38,345 nt of DNA from Staphylococcus pseudintermedius (GTDB lineage Bacteria > Bacillota > Bacilli > Staphylococcales > Staphylococcaceae). Below, piece by piece: positions 18,265 to 27,026 of the stretch (positions are counted from its first letter, which is position 1; every line of letters begins with the position of its first letter). The position numbers were made by a program, and so were the translations under genes. The stretch is taken from assembly GCF_001792775.2 (NCBI RefSeq), contig NZ_MLGE02000020.1, positions 1 through 38,345 of the forward strand, written 5' to 3'. Under the pieces are notes generated by a model. That model had not been told where the DNA came from. It made no database searches and was given only the letters and a program-made list of their open reading frames with translations.

Positions 18265-20232
18265 ATGAAAACGGAACAAAATCATCTGAGTATGATGGAG
18301 AAAGACTTTACAAAAGATGAAATGGAAAATTATCAAGCAGTTCTCCAATTTGATTCGAACTGGGCTACACAATTTAAACGCCACGTTTTAGTAGGTCGTG
18401 ACAAAATCACTGCACGACTGATGGCATCACTGTATCGTGAAAACTTGGTTGGAAGTTATACCCATAGCACGTTTATACAAGCAGAACAGTTAGCGCACTC
18501 TGCTATTCCATCCGGCGAACTACTTATGATTCACTTTACATATGGTCAGCTCACGTTGTATGCCCGTGTCATCAGTCATCACGCATTTAACCGTGTTGAT
18601 GTGACAGGACCGTTTTATTGGAGAACAGCAGATGGAGAGGACCGTCGCGTATTGCATCCTAACGAAGTACTTGATGTCATCATTAATGAAGACACACGCT
18701 ATCAAGGAGCAGCCGCAGAACAGTTTCGTGATGATATGGAGAATAGTGCCGCACATATGGCTCTGGCGCTGAGTTACCAAGCACAACATCCATTAAAAGA
18801 CGCGCCATCATTACTTGATTATATAGAAGCACAGGATGATCCTTACTTAACTTCTGAGCAACTCGTTGTTGAAGGGCATCCGTTACATCCTGGTGCAAAA
18901 TTACGTAAAGGCATGTCCGCACAAGAAACCATTGATTACTCCTCAGAATATCAACACGCGATGCTGATGCAGTTCATACTTGTTCATCATGATGTCGCAC
19001 GTACAATGGCACAACATGGCACATATGCAGAAGCGGTCTATCATGCATTTGACGGGTTGAAGTCAGTTGCGTTACAAGCGATAGGTTCGGATGCGCCACT
19101 AGAAGATTATATGCCTTTGATCGTTCATCCGTGGCAATATGAACATATTATTCGCACAGAATACCAACACGAACTTGATACAAAAGCAATCATCCCGTTA
19201 GATTATACAAAATCATATTATGCAGGATTGTCTTTTCGCACATTAATGCCTAAAAAGCCTGACGTTTCACCCCATATCAAGCTTTCAACTAATGTGCACA
19301 TTACTGGCGAGATCCGTACTCTGTCAGAACAGACGACGCATAACGGACCTTTAATGACCAACATTTTAACCGACATTTCAGCACGAGATGCACTTTTCAA
19401 CAACGTCTCAACTTCACCAGTACCAGAAATTGCCGGCGCTCATTTTTATCAACCGAAAGACAGTCACCCTGATGAACAAGAACGACGTAGCGAACAGTTA
19501 GGCACGCTATTTAGACAAAATATTTATGACATGATTGACAGTGAGCGCCTGCCAGTTATTCCATCAAGTCTAGTCGTCACACATCCAGAAACAGCGCGTC
19601 CACTTATCGTCGAATTGGTTGAACGTTTTAGGCAAACAAATGACACCACAACAGACATCGACGTACGTGCACAGTGGTTTAAAACATACGCCGCTTCACT
19701 CATTGATTACGTCGTGCCACTATTAGTGAAATACGGTATCGCATTAGAAGCACATTTACAAAACACGATTGCTGTATTTGAACCAAGTACTGGCGCCTTT
19801 TCACATATGCTCATCCGTGACTTTGAAGGCTTACGCATCGATGCAGAACAGTTAGCACAAATGGGCTATGATACGTCTCATTTCCATGAAAAATCACGAA
19901 TACTGACGAAGAGTCAAACATCTGTGTTCAACAAAGCCTTTTACTCAACGATTCAAAATCATCTCGGTGAACTCGTCGCAGTGCTCTCACGCTTTTATGA
20001 TGATGTTGCACTCGAAAACACGTTATGGTCTATCGTTCGTCAACAAATCAAACAATGTTTTGACAAGCTTGAAGCCGCTGACATTAATCCAGAACGTTTA
20101 GCCCACATGCAAAACGTATTCTTTAATGAAAAGATTGATTATAAATGTGTGACAACGATGCGGTTAATGGATGAAGCACATGAATACACATATATTAAAG
20201 TCGACAATCCACTTTCAAAATCATTGATTTAA
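18265..20232 (+). CDS. sfaD: SfaD, NIS siderophore synthetase for staphyloferrin A
   Basis: The product is a 655-residue IucA/IucC-family enzyme. In S. aureus SfaD performs the first step, joining citrate to D-ornithine, and SfaB adds the second citrate. The ATP-binding motif EGHPLHPGAKLRKG lies near residues 204-217, VHPWQYEHI near 287, LSFRTLMP near 321 and EAHLQNTIAVF near 495. The ATG has GAGGTG five bases upstream. It is the only sfa gene on the plus strand and faces away from sfaA across a shared Fur-controlled region. Confidence 0.92.
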   Translation: MKTEQNHLSMMEKDFTKDEMENYQAVLQFDSNWATQFKRHVLVGRDKITARLMASLYRENLVGSYTHSTFIQAEQLAHSAIPSGELLMIHFTYGQLTLYARVISHHAFNRVDVTGPFYWRTADGEDRRVLHPNEVLDVIINEDTRYQGAAAEQFRDDMENSAAHMALALSYQAQHPLKDAPSLLDYIEAQDDPYLTSEQLVVEGHPLHPGAKLRKGMSAQETIDYSSEYQHAMLMQFILVHHDVARTMAQHGTYAEAVYHAFDGLKSVALQAIGSDAPLEDYMPLIVHPWQYEHIIRTEYQHELDTKAIIPLDYTKSYYAGLSFRTLMPKKPDVSPHIKLSTNVHITGEIRTLSEQTTHNGPLMTNILTDISARDALFNNVSTSPVPEIAGAHFYQPKDSHPDEQERRSEQLGTLFRQNIYDMIDSERLPVIPSSLVVTHPETARPLIVELVERFRQTNDTTTDIDVRAQWFKTYAASLIDYVVPLLVKYGIALEAHLQNTIAVFEPSTGAFSHMLIRDFEGLRIDAEQLAQMGYDTSHFHEKSRILTKSQTSVFNKAFYSTIQNHLGELVAVLSRFYDDVALENTLWSIVRQQIKQCFDKLEAADINPERLAHMQNVFFNEKIDYKCVTTMRLMDEAHEYTYIKVDNPLSKSLI

Positions 20233-20343
20233 AAGTAGCACAATAACATATTTCTACTAAAGATTGAGTCAAAAGTATTTCTTATCCTATGTAATTGTAT
20301 TAAAATAACTTATAGACAAAAATTACATTTGAGGAGAATAACT

Positions 20344-21489
20344 ATGACAATCATGCGTACCTTAACGTTTATGTTAAGTATTTTTATCGTAGGAATGGTT
20401 GAAATGGTTGTCGCTGGCATTATGAATCTGATGAGTGCAGATTTAAATATATCAGAAGCATGGATCGGTCAACTCGTGACGATTTATGCTTTTACTTTTG
20501 CTTTAACAGGTCCTATTTTAGTGAAACTTACCGAAAAATATTCACCTAAAAGTGTGTTACTATCAGCGATTGCCTTTTTCGTAATAGGAAATTTGATGAT
20601 TGCACTCTCCCCTAACTTTACGATTTTAATTATCGGTCGTATCATTTCGTCAGCAGCCGCTGCATTGATCGTCGTTAAAATACTTTCCACAACTGTCGTA
20701 TTAGCGCGACCTGAAAACCGTGGTAAAATGTTAGGCATTGTGTATACAGGGTTTAGTGCATCCAACGTATTCGGTGTTCCGATTGGTACATTAATTGGCG
20801 ATTGGGCAGGATGGCGTTTTACATTCGGGCTCATCATCTTAGTCGGATTGATTGCAGGCGTACTGCTCACGATTTATTTGCCAAAAGAAGTAAAATCATC
20901 CCTACAGACTACGCAAAATCATACTAGCCGAATTTTAGACAAAGGAGAAGTGACAAAACTCCTATCGATTACTTTTATATTATTAACAGCAAATTCAGTG
21001 GCTTATATTTACATTAATCCACTCATTTTATCTGGCGGACATAACATCCAATTTGTCTCTCTCGCCCTACTCATAATCGGTATCGCGGGCATGCTGGGGA
21101 CATCCATGGGGGGGTTCTTTACAGATAAACTGTCATTTAAAACATGGCTGTTAGTGAGTGGTGGGGCCTTTGTCATCGTCATGCTCGTTTTAAATCAACT
21201 TTGGACAGCATCTACTATTTTACTGATTGCTTTATTCATTTGGCATATTATTCAGTGGAGTACCAATCCAGCGGTACAATCCGGGCTCATTGATCAAGTA
21301 GAAGGGGATAACAGTCAAGTGATGAGTTGGAACATGTCTGCGTTGAATGCGGGTATCGGTTTTGGTGCCTTACTTGGTGGTTTAATCGTGTCACATATCG
21401 ATTTACATGCGACGATTTATTTCGCTGCCGGTATTGGCTTCATCGGCTTTATCATTATCGTGATGTTGAAGAAAAAACGCGTCGCTTAG
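20344..21489 (+). CDS. MFS transporter (DHA1, AraJ/PbuE-like)
   Basis: The product is a 381-residue, twelve-helix transporter. GPILVKLTEKYSPK (motif A region) and IIGRIISSAAAALIVVKILS near residues 93-112 place it with the AraJ/YdhP/PbuE group of exporters. Substrates are unknown; relatives export purines, sugars or drugs. The ATG at 20344 has GAGGAG seven bases upstream. It lies 111 bases after sfaD with no clear terminator between them, so some co-transcription with sfaD is possible. A strong terminator follows. Confidence 0.8.
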   Translation: MTIMRTLTFMLSIFIVGMVEMVVAGIMNLMSADLNISEAWIGQLVTIYAFTFALTGPILVKLTEKYSPKSVLLSAIAFFVIGNLMIALSPNFTILIIGRIISSAAAALIVVKILSTTVVLARPENRGKMLGIVYTGFSASNVFGVPIGTLIGDWAGWRFTFGLIILVGLIAGVLLTIYLPKEVKSSLQTTQNHTSRILDKGEVTKLLSITFILLTANSVAYIYINPLILSGGHNIQFVSLALLIIGIAGMLGTSMGGFFTDKLSFKTWLLVSGGAFVIVMLVLNQLWTASTILLIALFIWHIIQWSTNPAVQSGLIDQVEGDNSQVMSWNMSALNAGIGFGALLGGLIVSHIDLHATIYFAAGIGFIGFIIIVMLKKKRVA

Positions 21490-21503
21490 ACTTGATTAAC
21501 AAA

Positions 21504-21560
21504 GATATAAAAAAGGGAGGTATACGCCATATTCCAGCGTATACCTCCCTTTTTTATATC
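21504..21560. terminator. Long perfect bidirectional terminator
   Basis: Two perfectly complementary 24-base arms (21504-21527 and 21537-21560) enclose a 9-base loop, with A and T runs inside the arms. It serves the MFS gene on the plus strand and asp23 on the minus strand, whose stop codon begins at the next base. Confidence 0.92.
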
Positions 21561-22052
21561 TTATTGTAAACCTTTGTTCTCGTTTTGATCTTTGTTTTTC
21601 TCATGCTTTTGTTGCCATTCTTTACGTGTCATCACGTCATCCACTTGCATGTTAACTTCAACCACGTCTAAACCAGTAATGTGTTTCACTTGTTCTTTAA
21701 TTAATTCTGTTACTTTACGGAAGATTTTCGGCGCAGATTCACCATATTCTAAAATAACTTTCAAGTCGATTGCTGCTTGTTTTTCGCCAACTTCAGCAGA
21801 TACACCTTGTGTCACATTGTTGCCACCTGAGAATGAACCGCTAATGCTATCCACAAAGCCGCCTTTCATATCTAAAATACCACGAACTTCACGTGCTGCA
21901 ATCCCTGCAATTTTTTCTACAACTTCATCAGAGAAAGTTAAGCTATTTGAAAATTGTTGTCCTTGATTATCTTCACGTTGTTGTCTTTCTTTTTCATTCA
22001 CGCCTGTTTCTCTATTGTAACTTTCTTTTACTTTATTATTTTCAACTGTCAT
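21561..22052 (-). CDS. asp23: Alkaline shock protein Asp23
   Basis: The product is a 163-residue Asp23/DUF322 family protein, abundant and membrane-associated through AmaP. The charged N-terminal region (about 1-40) precedes the conserved core, with [20 protein letters not shown] near residues 39-58 and the [17 protein letters not shown] segment. The C-terminus is Lys/Glu/Gln-rich. It is the last gene of amaP-DUF2273-asp23. In S. aureus it is a sigma-B marker gene whose loss turns on cell-wall stress genes. Confidence 0.95.
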   Translation of the reverse strand: MTVENNKVKESYNRETGVNEKERQQREDNQGQQFSNSLTFSDEVVEKIAGIAAREVRGILDMKGGFVDSISGSFSGGNNVTQGVSAEVGEKQAAIDLKVILEYGESAPKIFRKVTELIKEQVKHITGLDVVEVNMQVDDVMTRKEWQQKHEKNKDQNENKGLQ

Positions 22053-22105
22053 TTCAAAAACTCCTTTATTATTTATTTTATTTTTCTTTTTCCATGATTA
22101 TTGAA

Positions 22106-22351
22106 TTAACTTAACCGATTAAGTAAATTTAAGAAATCTTGTGTACGGTCTTTAATATACCCCACACCAATACCGATTAAACATAATACGATGATTAAAA
22201 TCGTTTTCCAAAAGCCAAGTGTTAAAAACAAGATGGCAATAATGAGGAAGAAGAAAAACCCAATGATACGCCATTTATAGCTTTGTAATATCTTCGCAAA
22301 TTGCTCTACTGAATCTCGCTCACTTTGACCGTTTCGATTTTCATTAGACAT
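22106..22351 (-). CDS. DUF2273 small membrane protein
   Basis: The product has 81 residues: a hydrophilic N-terminus, then two close hydrophobic segments (about residues 32-47 and 50-66) and a charged end. This is the architecture of DUF2273 proteins found between amaP and asp23 in staphylococci. GGAGGGG lies four bases before the ATG. It probably helps to hold the Asp23 complex at the membrane, inferred from operon position. Confidence 0.85.
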   Translation of the reverse strand: MSNENRNGQSERDSVEQFAKILQSYKWRIIGFFFFLIIAILFLTLGFWKTILIIVLCLIGIGVGYIKDRTQDFLNLLNRLS

Positions 22352-22363
22352 AGGACCCCTCCT

Positions 22364-22906
22364 TTACACGACTCGTGGACCATTGTCTCTTTTTTGGTCA
22401 CGGACATTGACTTTAACTGATTTGACATGCAATTCTGAGAAACGTTCAACGCTCTCTTTAATGTCTAATCTTACTTGTTCAACGAGTGATGGAACATTCG
22501 CCGATTCTGATGGAACAATAAAATCTGTTGTAATATCAATGAAACTGCTCTTTTTCTTGTTATAAAGTTTTGATACGACGTTCGGTTGACGAACCTCATC
22601 ATATTTCGAAAGCGTATCATAAACCGTGTTTTCGATAGACTTACGTGAAATATAAATATGGCCGTCTGAATAATCTTTATAAAGCCCCGGTTTACGATAT
22701 GTGGGTTTGAAAGCTCTTAAGAATAAAATCAAACCGATAAGAATAAGTAATCCAGCTAGACCAATTAATAAGGGTTGGAACCAATTAAACTGATAAAAGT
22801 AATCTTGATACTCTTTGATTGGCTGATAATCAATATACATAAATAACAAGAAACCTACGATAATGACTATCAACAAGCCAAGAATAAAATTTTTGATTCG
22901 TGTCAT
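22364..22906 (-). CDS. amaP: Asp23 membrane anchor protein AmaP
   Basis: The product is about 180 residues, with two N-terminal membrane helices (about 4-26 and 44-64) forming a hairpin, followed by a cytoplasmic Asp23-like domain. AmaP anchors Asp23 to the membrane in S. aureus. The ATG at 22906 has AGGAGGTGG nine bases upstream; an in-frame TTG at 22930 is a weaker choice since it precedes that site. It is the first gene of the operon behind the sigma-B-type promoter. Confidence 0.9.
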   Translation of the reverse strand: MTRIKNFILGLLIVIIVGFLLFMYIDYQPIKEYQDYFYQFNWFQPLLIGLAGLLILIGLILFLRAFKPTYRKPGLYKDYSDGHIYISRKSIENTVYDTLSKYDEVRQPNVVSKLYNKKKSSFIDITTDFIVPSESANVPSLVEQVRLDIKESVERFSELHVKSVKVNVRDQKRDNGPRVV

Positions 22907-22947
22907 AATCAAATGCCACCTCCTATTCAATTGTTTACATCAGGTAT

Positions 22948-22972
22948 ATACCCTCATTTTTAACAGAAAAAC
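22948..22972 (-). promoter_or_regulatory. Sigma-B-type promoter of amaP-asp23
   Basis: On the minus strand GTTTTT (22972-22967) and GGGTAT (22953-22948) are 13 bases apart, close to the staphylococcal sigma-B consensus GTTTAA-N12-15-GGGTAT. It lies about 40 bases upstream of amaP. The asp23 locus is known to be strictly sigma-B-dependent in S. aureus. Confidence 0.78.
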
Positions 22973-23146
22973 TAAATTTTTGTCATATTTCCAAAAAATT
23001 TATTTGTTATTTTGTATCTAAGTTTTTTCGATATAATTATGTTTACATTTTTTTGCTTAAAATAAATATTGAAAAAGATATCGTTATCATTGAATCGCAG
23101 TCAATCAATTGCACGTCATTTTTTAAGAATTAGATACCATTGAAAA

Positions 23147-23182
23147 AAGAAGTGAAACTGTTATCTAACAATTTCACTTCTT
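23147..23182 (-). terminator. Terminator of opuD2
   Basis: Arms AAGAAGTGAAA and TTTCACTTCTT (23147-23157 and 23172-23182) lie directly after the opuD2 stop, with a T run following on the minus strand. The stretch from 22973 to 23146 is AT-rich and holds no gene. Confidence 0.88.
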
Positions 23183-23187
23183 AATGT

Positions 23188-24708
23188 TTAGTGATCATTT
23201 CTTTTACTTAATCGTGGTCGCTCTGCTGCAAGGGCTTTGAATAATGACCAAATCATAAAGATAATCACAAATGAGAAAGGGAGCGCCGCAATAATTAATA
23301 AATTTTGAATAGCTTGCGTTCCACCTGTCAGTAACATAATGAATGCAAAAAGTGCGAGCATGATGCCCCAACTGACTTTCACCCAACTGCCTGGATAATT
23401 GTCACCATTTGTACTGAGCATACCGAGCACATAAGTCGCTGAATCTGCTGATGTCACGAAGAAAATCATCACGACCACGAGTGTGACAATACTCATGACG
23501 AAGCCAAGTGGAAAATGTTCCAACGTCGCAAACGTGGCTGTCTCAATCGCTTCACCCGCAATATTCGCAATACCATTATCCTGTAAATAAATAGCTGATG
23601 CGCCAAATACTGCAAAGAAAATGAAACAGACGAGTGATGGTACGAATAACACACCTATGATAAATTCTTTAATCGTTCGCCCTCTTGAAACACGCGCGAT
23701 GAAAATACCTACAAATGGTGCCCATGAAATCCACCATGCCCAATAAAAGACCGTCCAGTTTTGAATCCATTGTGACTTTTCTGGATTGTTAATCGTTAAA
23801 CGTAAACTCATATCGAAAAAGTGTGCAATGTAATGACCTAAACTATTCGTAAACATGTTTAATATGTAAAGCGTCGGCCCAATGATAAAAACAACTACGA
23901 GCACGATAAAAGCAAGAATCATGTTAATATTACTTAACATTTTAATTCCTTTACTTAGTCCAGACCATGTCGACCAAATAAATAACGCCGTCGCCATAAT
24001 GATGATCAAAATTTGTGTTGTGAAGTTGGCTGGAATATTAAATAAGAAATTTAAACCTTCACTAATTTGAAGCGCACCGAAACCTAATGTTGCCGATACA
24101 CCTGTTACTGTCGCAATAACCGCAAGTATGTCTAACAATTTGCCAAGCGGTCCTTGCATCTGTTTTTCACCAAACAGCGGTGTTAACGTCGCACTCACTA
24201 ATCCAGGATAGCCTTTATGAAAGTTGAAATATGCAAACGCCAACGCAACGATCGCGTAGACCGCCCATGCATGAATGCCCCAATGAAAAAAGGCGAATTG
24301 TAAACTGTCATCAATAGCCGCTTGCGTTCCAGCTTGATGAATAGGTGTCGCCGTGTAGGCATGTGAAATAGGTTCAGCTGTCGTCCAAAATACTAAACCA
24401 ATCCCCATTCCTGCACTAAACAACATCGCAAACCATGATTTTAATGAAAATTCCGGCTCTTCCCCTTCTTCACCTAATGTAATCTGACTGTATCTCGAAA
24501 AAAGTAAATAAACGCAAATCAAGAAAATAGCCAATAACAATAATAAATAGTACCAACTAAAATTTTGGCCAATCCAAGTAGTGATCGATTGCGTCGTTTC
24601 TTCCATCTGTTTTGGAAAAATTGCGCCAACTAGGACGAATAAACTACATAACAGTAACGATATCCAAAACACGAGACTCACATGTTTCTTTTTCTTTGTT
24701 TGTTTCAT
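23188..24708 (-). CDS. opuD2: Glycine betaine transporter OpuD2 (BCCT family)
   Basis: The product is a 506-residue, twelve-helix sodium-coupled transporter for glycine betaine and similar osmolytes. The BCCT signature is clear in WTVFYWAWWISWAPFVGIFI near residues 316-335. GMGIGLVFWTTAEPISHA near 97-114 and FFVTSADSATYVLGML near 414 line the substrate and sodium sites. GGGGAAG is eight bases before the ATG. The gene stands alone with its own terminator and lies next to the Asp23 operon, as in S. aureus. Confidence 0.92.
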   Translation of the reverse strand: MKQTKKKKHVSLVFWISLLLCSLFVLVGAIFPKQMEETTQSITTWIGQNFSWYYLLLLLAIFLICVYLLFSRYSQITLGEEGEEPEFSLKSWFAMLFSAGMGIGLVFWTTAEPISHAYTATPIHQAGTQAAIDDSLQFAFFHWGIHAWAVYAIVALAFAYFNFHKGYPGLVSATLTPLFGEKQMQGPLGKLLDILAVIATVTGVSATLGFGALQISEGLNFLFNIPANFTTQILIIIMATALFIWSTWSGLSKGIKMLSNINMILAFIVLVVVFIIGPTLYILNMFTNSLGHYIAHFFDMSLRLTINNPEKSQWIQNWTVFYWAWWISWAPFVGIFIARVSRGRTIKEFIIGVLFVPSLVCFIFFAVFGASAIYLQDNGIANIAGEAIETATFATLEHFPLGFVMSIVTLVVVMIFFVTSADSATYVLGMLSTNGDNYPGSWVKVSWGIMLALFAFIMLLTGGTQAIQNLLIIAALPFSFVIIFMIWSLFKALAAERPRLSKRNDH

Positions 24709-24764
24709 GACTTTAACTTCCCCTTAATCGTTAGTTAACAGTCATATTCCCTCTTCTGTGCAAT

Positions 24765-25775
24765 TTATTCAACAATTTCAATGACAAGTTTGCCGATATG
24801 CGATTGTGCTTCCATCATTTCATGCGCTTTCAATACATTTTCCGGCGTTAAACCTGTTAAGACTGAATTTAAAGTCGTTTGATATTGACCTGCATCGACT
24901 TTTGCAGTTACATCTTCTAAATATTTGCGATACATCCCTTCGTCGACACCATGAATTGCACGCGCAAACATAAATTCATGCGTAAACGTAATGCTTTTCT
25001 GTTTCAAAGCATTCAAATCTTGATTCTTATTAAACGCAACAATCGTCGCAATATGACCTCTAGGCTGTACTAAGTCAATCATCACATCGTAATAGTGGTC
25101 TGTATCATATGTACAGAAAATGTAATTGGGACGTGACAAGTTTTGATCATCAAATTGTTTAGCTAAATCTTCTTTATGATTTAACACAACATCTGCCCCC
25201 ATCTTTTTAGACCAAGCATTTGTTTCTGGACGAGATGCCGTAGTGACCACCGTCAAACCATACGTTTTCGCTATTTGCGTGGCGATACTTCCAACACCGC
25301 CCGCACCGTTAATGATGAACAACGTCTTGCCTTGGTTCTGTTGAGGATTTGGAGAAATGTTGAATACATCGAACAATGTTTCGTAAGCCGTAATCGCTGT
25401 TAAAGGTAACGCCGCCGCTTCAGCGAATGACAATGTTTTCGGCATATGCGCTAAATAATTTTCATTCACGAGCTGATACGTCTGATTTGAGCCATCTCGT
25501 TGATTCGATCCTGAATAATATACTCGGTCACCCGGTTTGAAATCCGTAACCGCATCGCCGACCGCTTCAACCACACCTGCCGCATCAAAACCTAGGACAC
25601 GTGCCTCAGCATTTAACGGGGCTTGCCGCATTTTCGTATCAACCGGATTGATCCCTGTTGCGTACACTTTGATTAAAATATCATGCGCCTCTGGTGTTGG
25701 GAGCTCACGCGATACTTTTTCAAACTTTTGACCTTCTGCTAATTGGAACGGTTGAGTTGCAATAATTGCTTCCAT
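24765..25775 (-). CDS. Zinc-independent quinone oxidoreductase (MDR superfamily)
   Basis: The product is a 336-residue medium-chain dehydrogenase/reductase that probably uses NADPH to reduce quinones or enones. The N-terminal GroES-like domain has VYATGINPVDTKMR, and the Rossmann domain has INGAGGVGSIATQIAK near residue 155. Cysteine ligands for structural or catalytic zinc are missing, which places it with QOR rather than alcohol dehydrogenases. Divergent from it, about 100 bases away, is a luciferase-like oxidoreductase, so the two may share control. Confidence 0.85.
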   Translation of the reverse strand: MEAIIATQPFQLAEGQKFEKVSRELPTPEAHDILIKVYATGINPVDTKMRQAPLNAEARVLGFDAAGVVEAVGDAVTDFKPGDRVYYSGSNQRDGSNQTYQLVNENYLAHMPKTLSFAEAAALPLTAITAYETLFDVFNISPNPQQNQGKTLFIINGAGGVGSIATQIAKTYGLTVVTTASRPETNAWSKKMGADVVLNHKEDLAKQFDDQNLSRPNYIFCTYDTDHYYDVMIDLVQPRGHIATIVAFNKNQDLNALKQKSITFTHEFMFARAIHGVDEGMYRKYLEDVTAKVDAGQYQTTLNSVLTGLTPENVLKAHEMMEAQSHIGKLVIEIVE

Positions 25776-25876
25776 AGATTTCCCCTGCTTTCTATTTATT
25801 TTTAAGCATTGTACTCGTGTTTATGCTTATTTTGCTTGATAATTGTAGTATAACACGCTTTGAAAGGAAGTCTTAT

Positions 25877-26866
25877 ATGCAACTCAGCATTTTAGATTAT
25901 AGTCCTATCTTTGAAGACCGCACACCGCAAGATGCACTTAATCATAGTGTTGATCTCGCGCGTTATGCTGAAAATCTGAACTTTCACCGCTATTGGCTAG
26001 CTGAGCACCATGAAGTTCATTCTGTCGCATCAACAGCACCTGAAATTTTAGCAACGATGATTTTAGAACAAACTTCACGCATTCATGTTGGCGCCGGGGG
26101 TATTATGTTGCCACATTACAGTCCATATAAAGTAGCTGAAACTTTTAAAATGCTAGAGGCACGCCATCCTGGACGTGTCGATATTGCACTTGGAAAATCA
26201 CCTAGTTTTCAAAATGTGTCTCAAGCATTGAATGAAGACAAACAAACTTTAACAGACTTTGATCAGCAATTGATGGACTTAACAAAATATTTTAATAATG
26301 ACAGCTCGACCCCACATCGTTTTCAGCATTTAAAAGCAATGCCCGTCATTGAAACGCAACCGCAATTTTGCATCTTAGGCACGAGTGAAAACAGCGCAGA
26401 ACGAGCCGCACAATTAGGTGCTGTTTTTGTATTTGGGGCGTTCGGACAAAAAACGATAGAAAAACAACGTATTATTCAACGTTATCGAAAACAATTTCAA
26501 CACTATCATCCTGAGGGGCAACCTTATCTCATCGTCTCTACTTTCGTCTTAGCACATGAGAATAGTCAAATCCGTGCACAATTAGAAGACAGTCTGCATT
26601 ACTGGTTGCAACGCATTCATTATTTAAAACAGCCGAAAACACTTTTAAGTCCAGAAACGATACAACAGAAAAACTGGAGTGTACGTGAACTTGAAAAACG
26701 CGCCGAAAACGCGCCTCGTATCATCAGTGGTGACGGAGAAACCGTAGCGCATGAACTCCACGAATTGCAGCGTACTTTTGATGCTGATGAACTTTTATTA
26801 TTTCCTCAACTCTATGGTGAGGAGAATAGAAAACATTGTTTAGCACTCATTGCAAAGTATTGGTGA
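25877..26866 (+). CDS. Luciferase-like (LLM) flavin-dependent oxidoreductase
   Basis: The product has 329 residues of the bacterial luciferase-like TIM-barrel family. The N-terminus LSILDYSPI, then FHRYWLAEHHEV and VGAGGIMLPHYSPYKVAETF, is typical of group 1 LLM enzymes. It likely oxidises an organic substrate with FMNH2, but the substrate is unknown. The ATG at 25877 follows AAAGGAAG; the open frame upstream from 25817 lacks a ribosome binding site. It is divergent from the quinone oxidoreductase and ends at a strong terminator. Confidence 0.85.
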   Translation: MQLSILDYSPIFEDRTPQDALNHSVDLARYAENLNFHRYWLAEHHEVHSVASTAPEILATMILEQTSRIHVGAGGIMLPHYSPYKVAETFKMLEARHPGRVDIALGKSPSFQNVSQALNEDKQTLTDFDQQLMDLTKYFNNDSSTPHRFQHLKAMPVIETQPQFCILGTSENSAERAAQLGAVFVFGAFGQKTIEKQRIIQRYRKQFQHYHPEGQPYLIVSTFVLAHENSQIRAQLEDSLHYWLQRIHYLKQPKTLLSPETIQQKNWSVRELEKRAENAPRIISGDGETVAHELHELQRTFDADELLLFPQLYGEENRKHCLALIAKYW

Positions 26867-26875
26867 AACCTAAAT

Positions 26876-26935
26876 AAAAAGGTAATGCTTCTCATAGCGA
26901 TAAGCTTTTAACGCTAAAGAACACATTACCTTTTT
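26876..26935. terminator. Bidirectional terminator between the LLM and ABC-F genes
   Basis: Arms AAAAAGGTAATG and CATTACCTTTTT (26876-26887 and 26924-26935) surround a 36-base loop. It lies 10 bases after the LLM stop and 92 bases beyond the ABC-F stop, and has T runs on both strands. Confidence 0.8.
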
Positions 26936-27026
26936 TCATTTTTCAATAATTTGTTGATTTTCCATTGAAATCTATCATGACTATCAGATGCGCTTTAACT
27001 TGGGAAGGATGAGCAAAACAGCACCA

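Noticed and set aside
23071..23100. Fur-box-like ATCGTTATCATTGAATC sequence
   Set aside because: Only part of the consensus fits and it lies downstream of opuD2 and far from an iron gene. It is more likely chance in AT-rich sequence.
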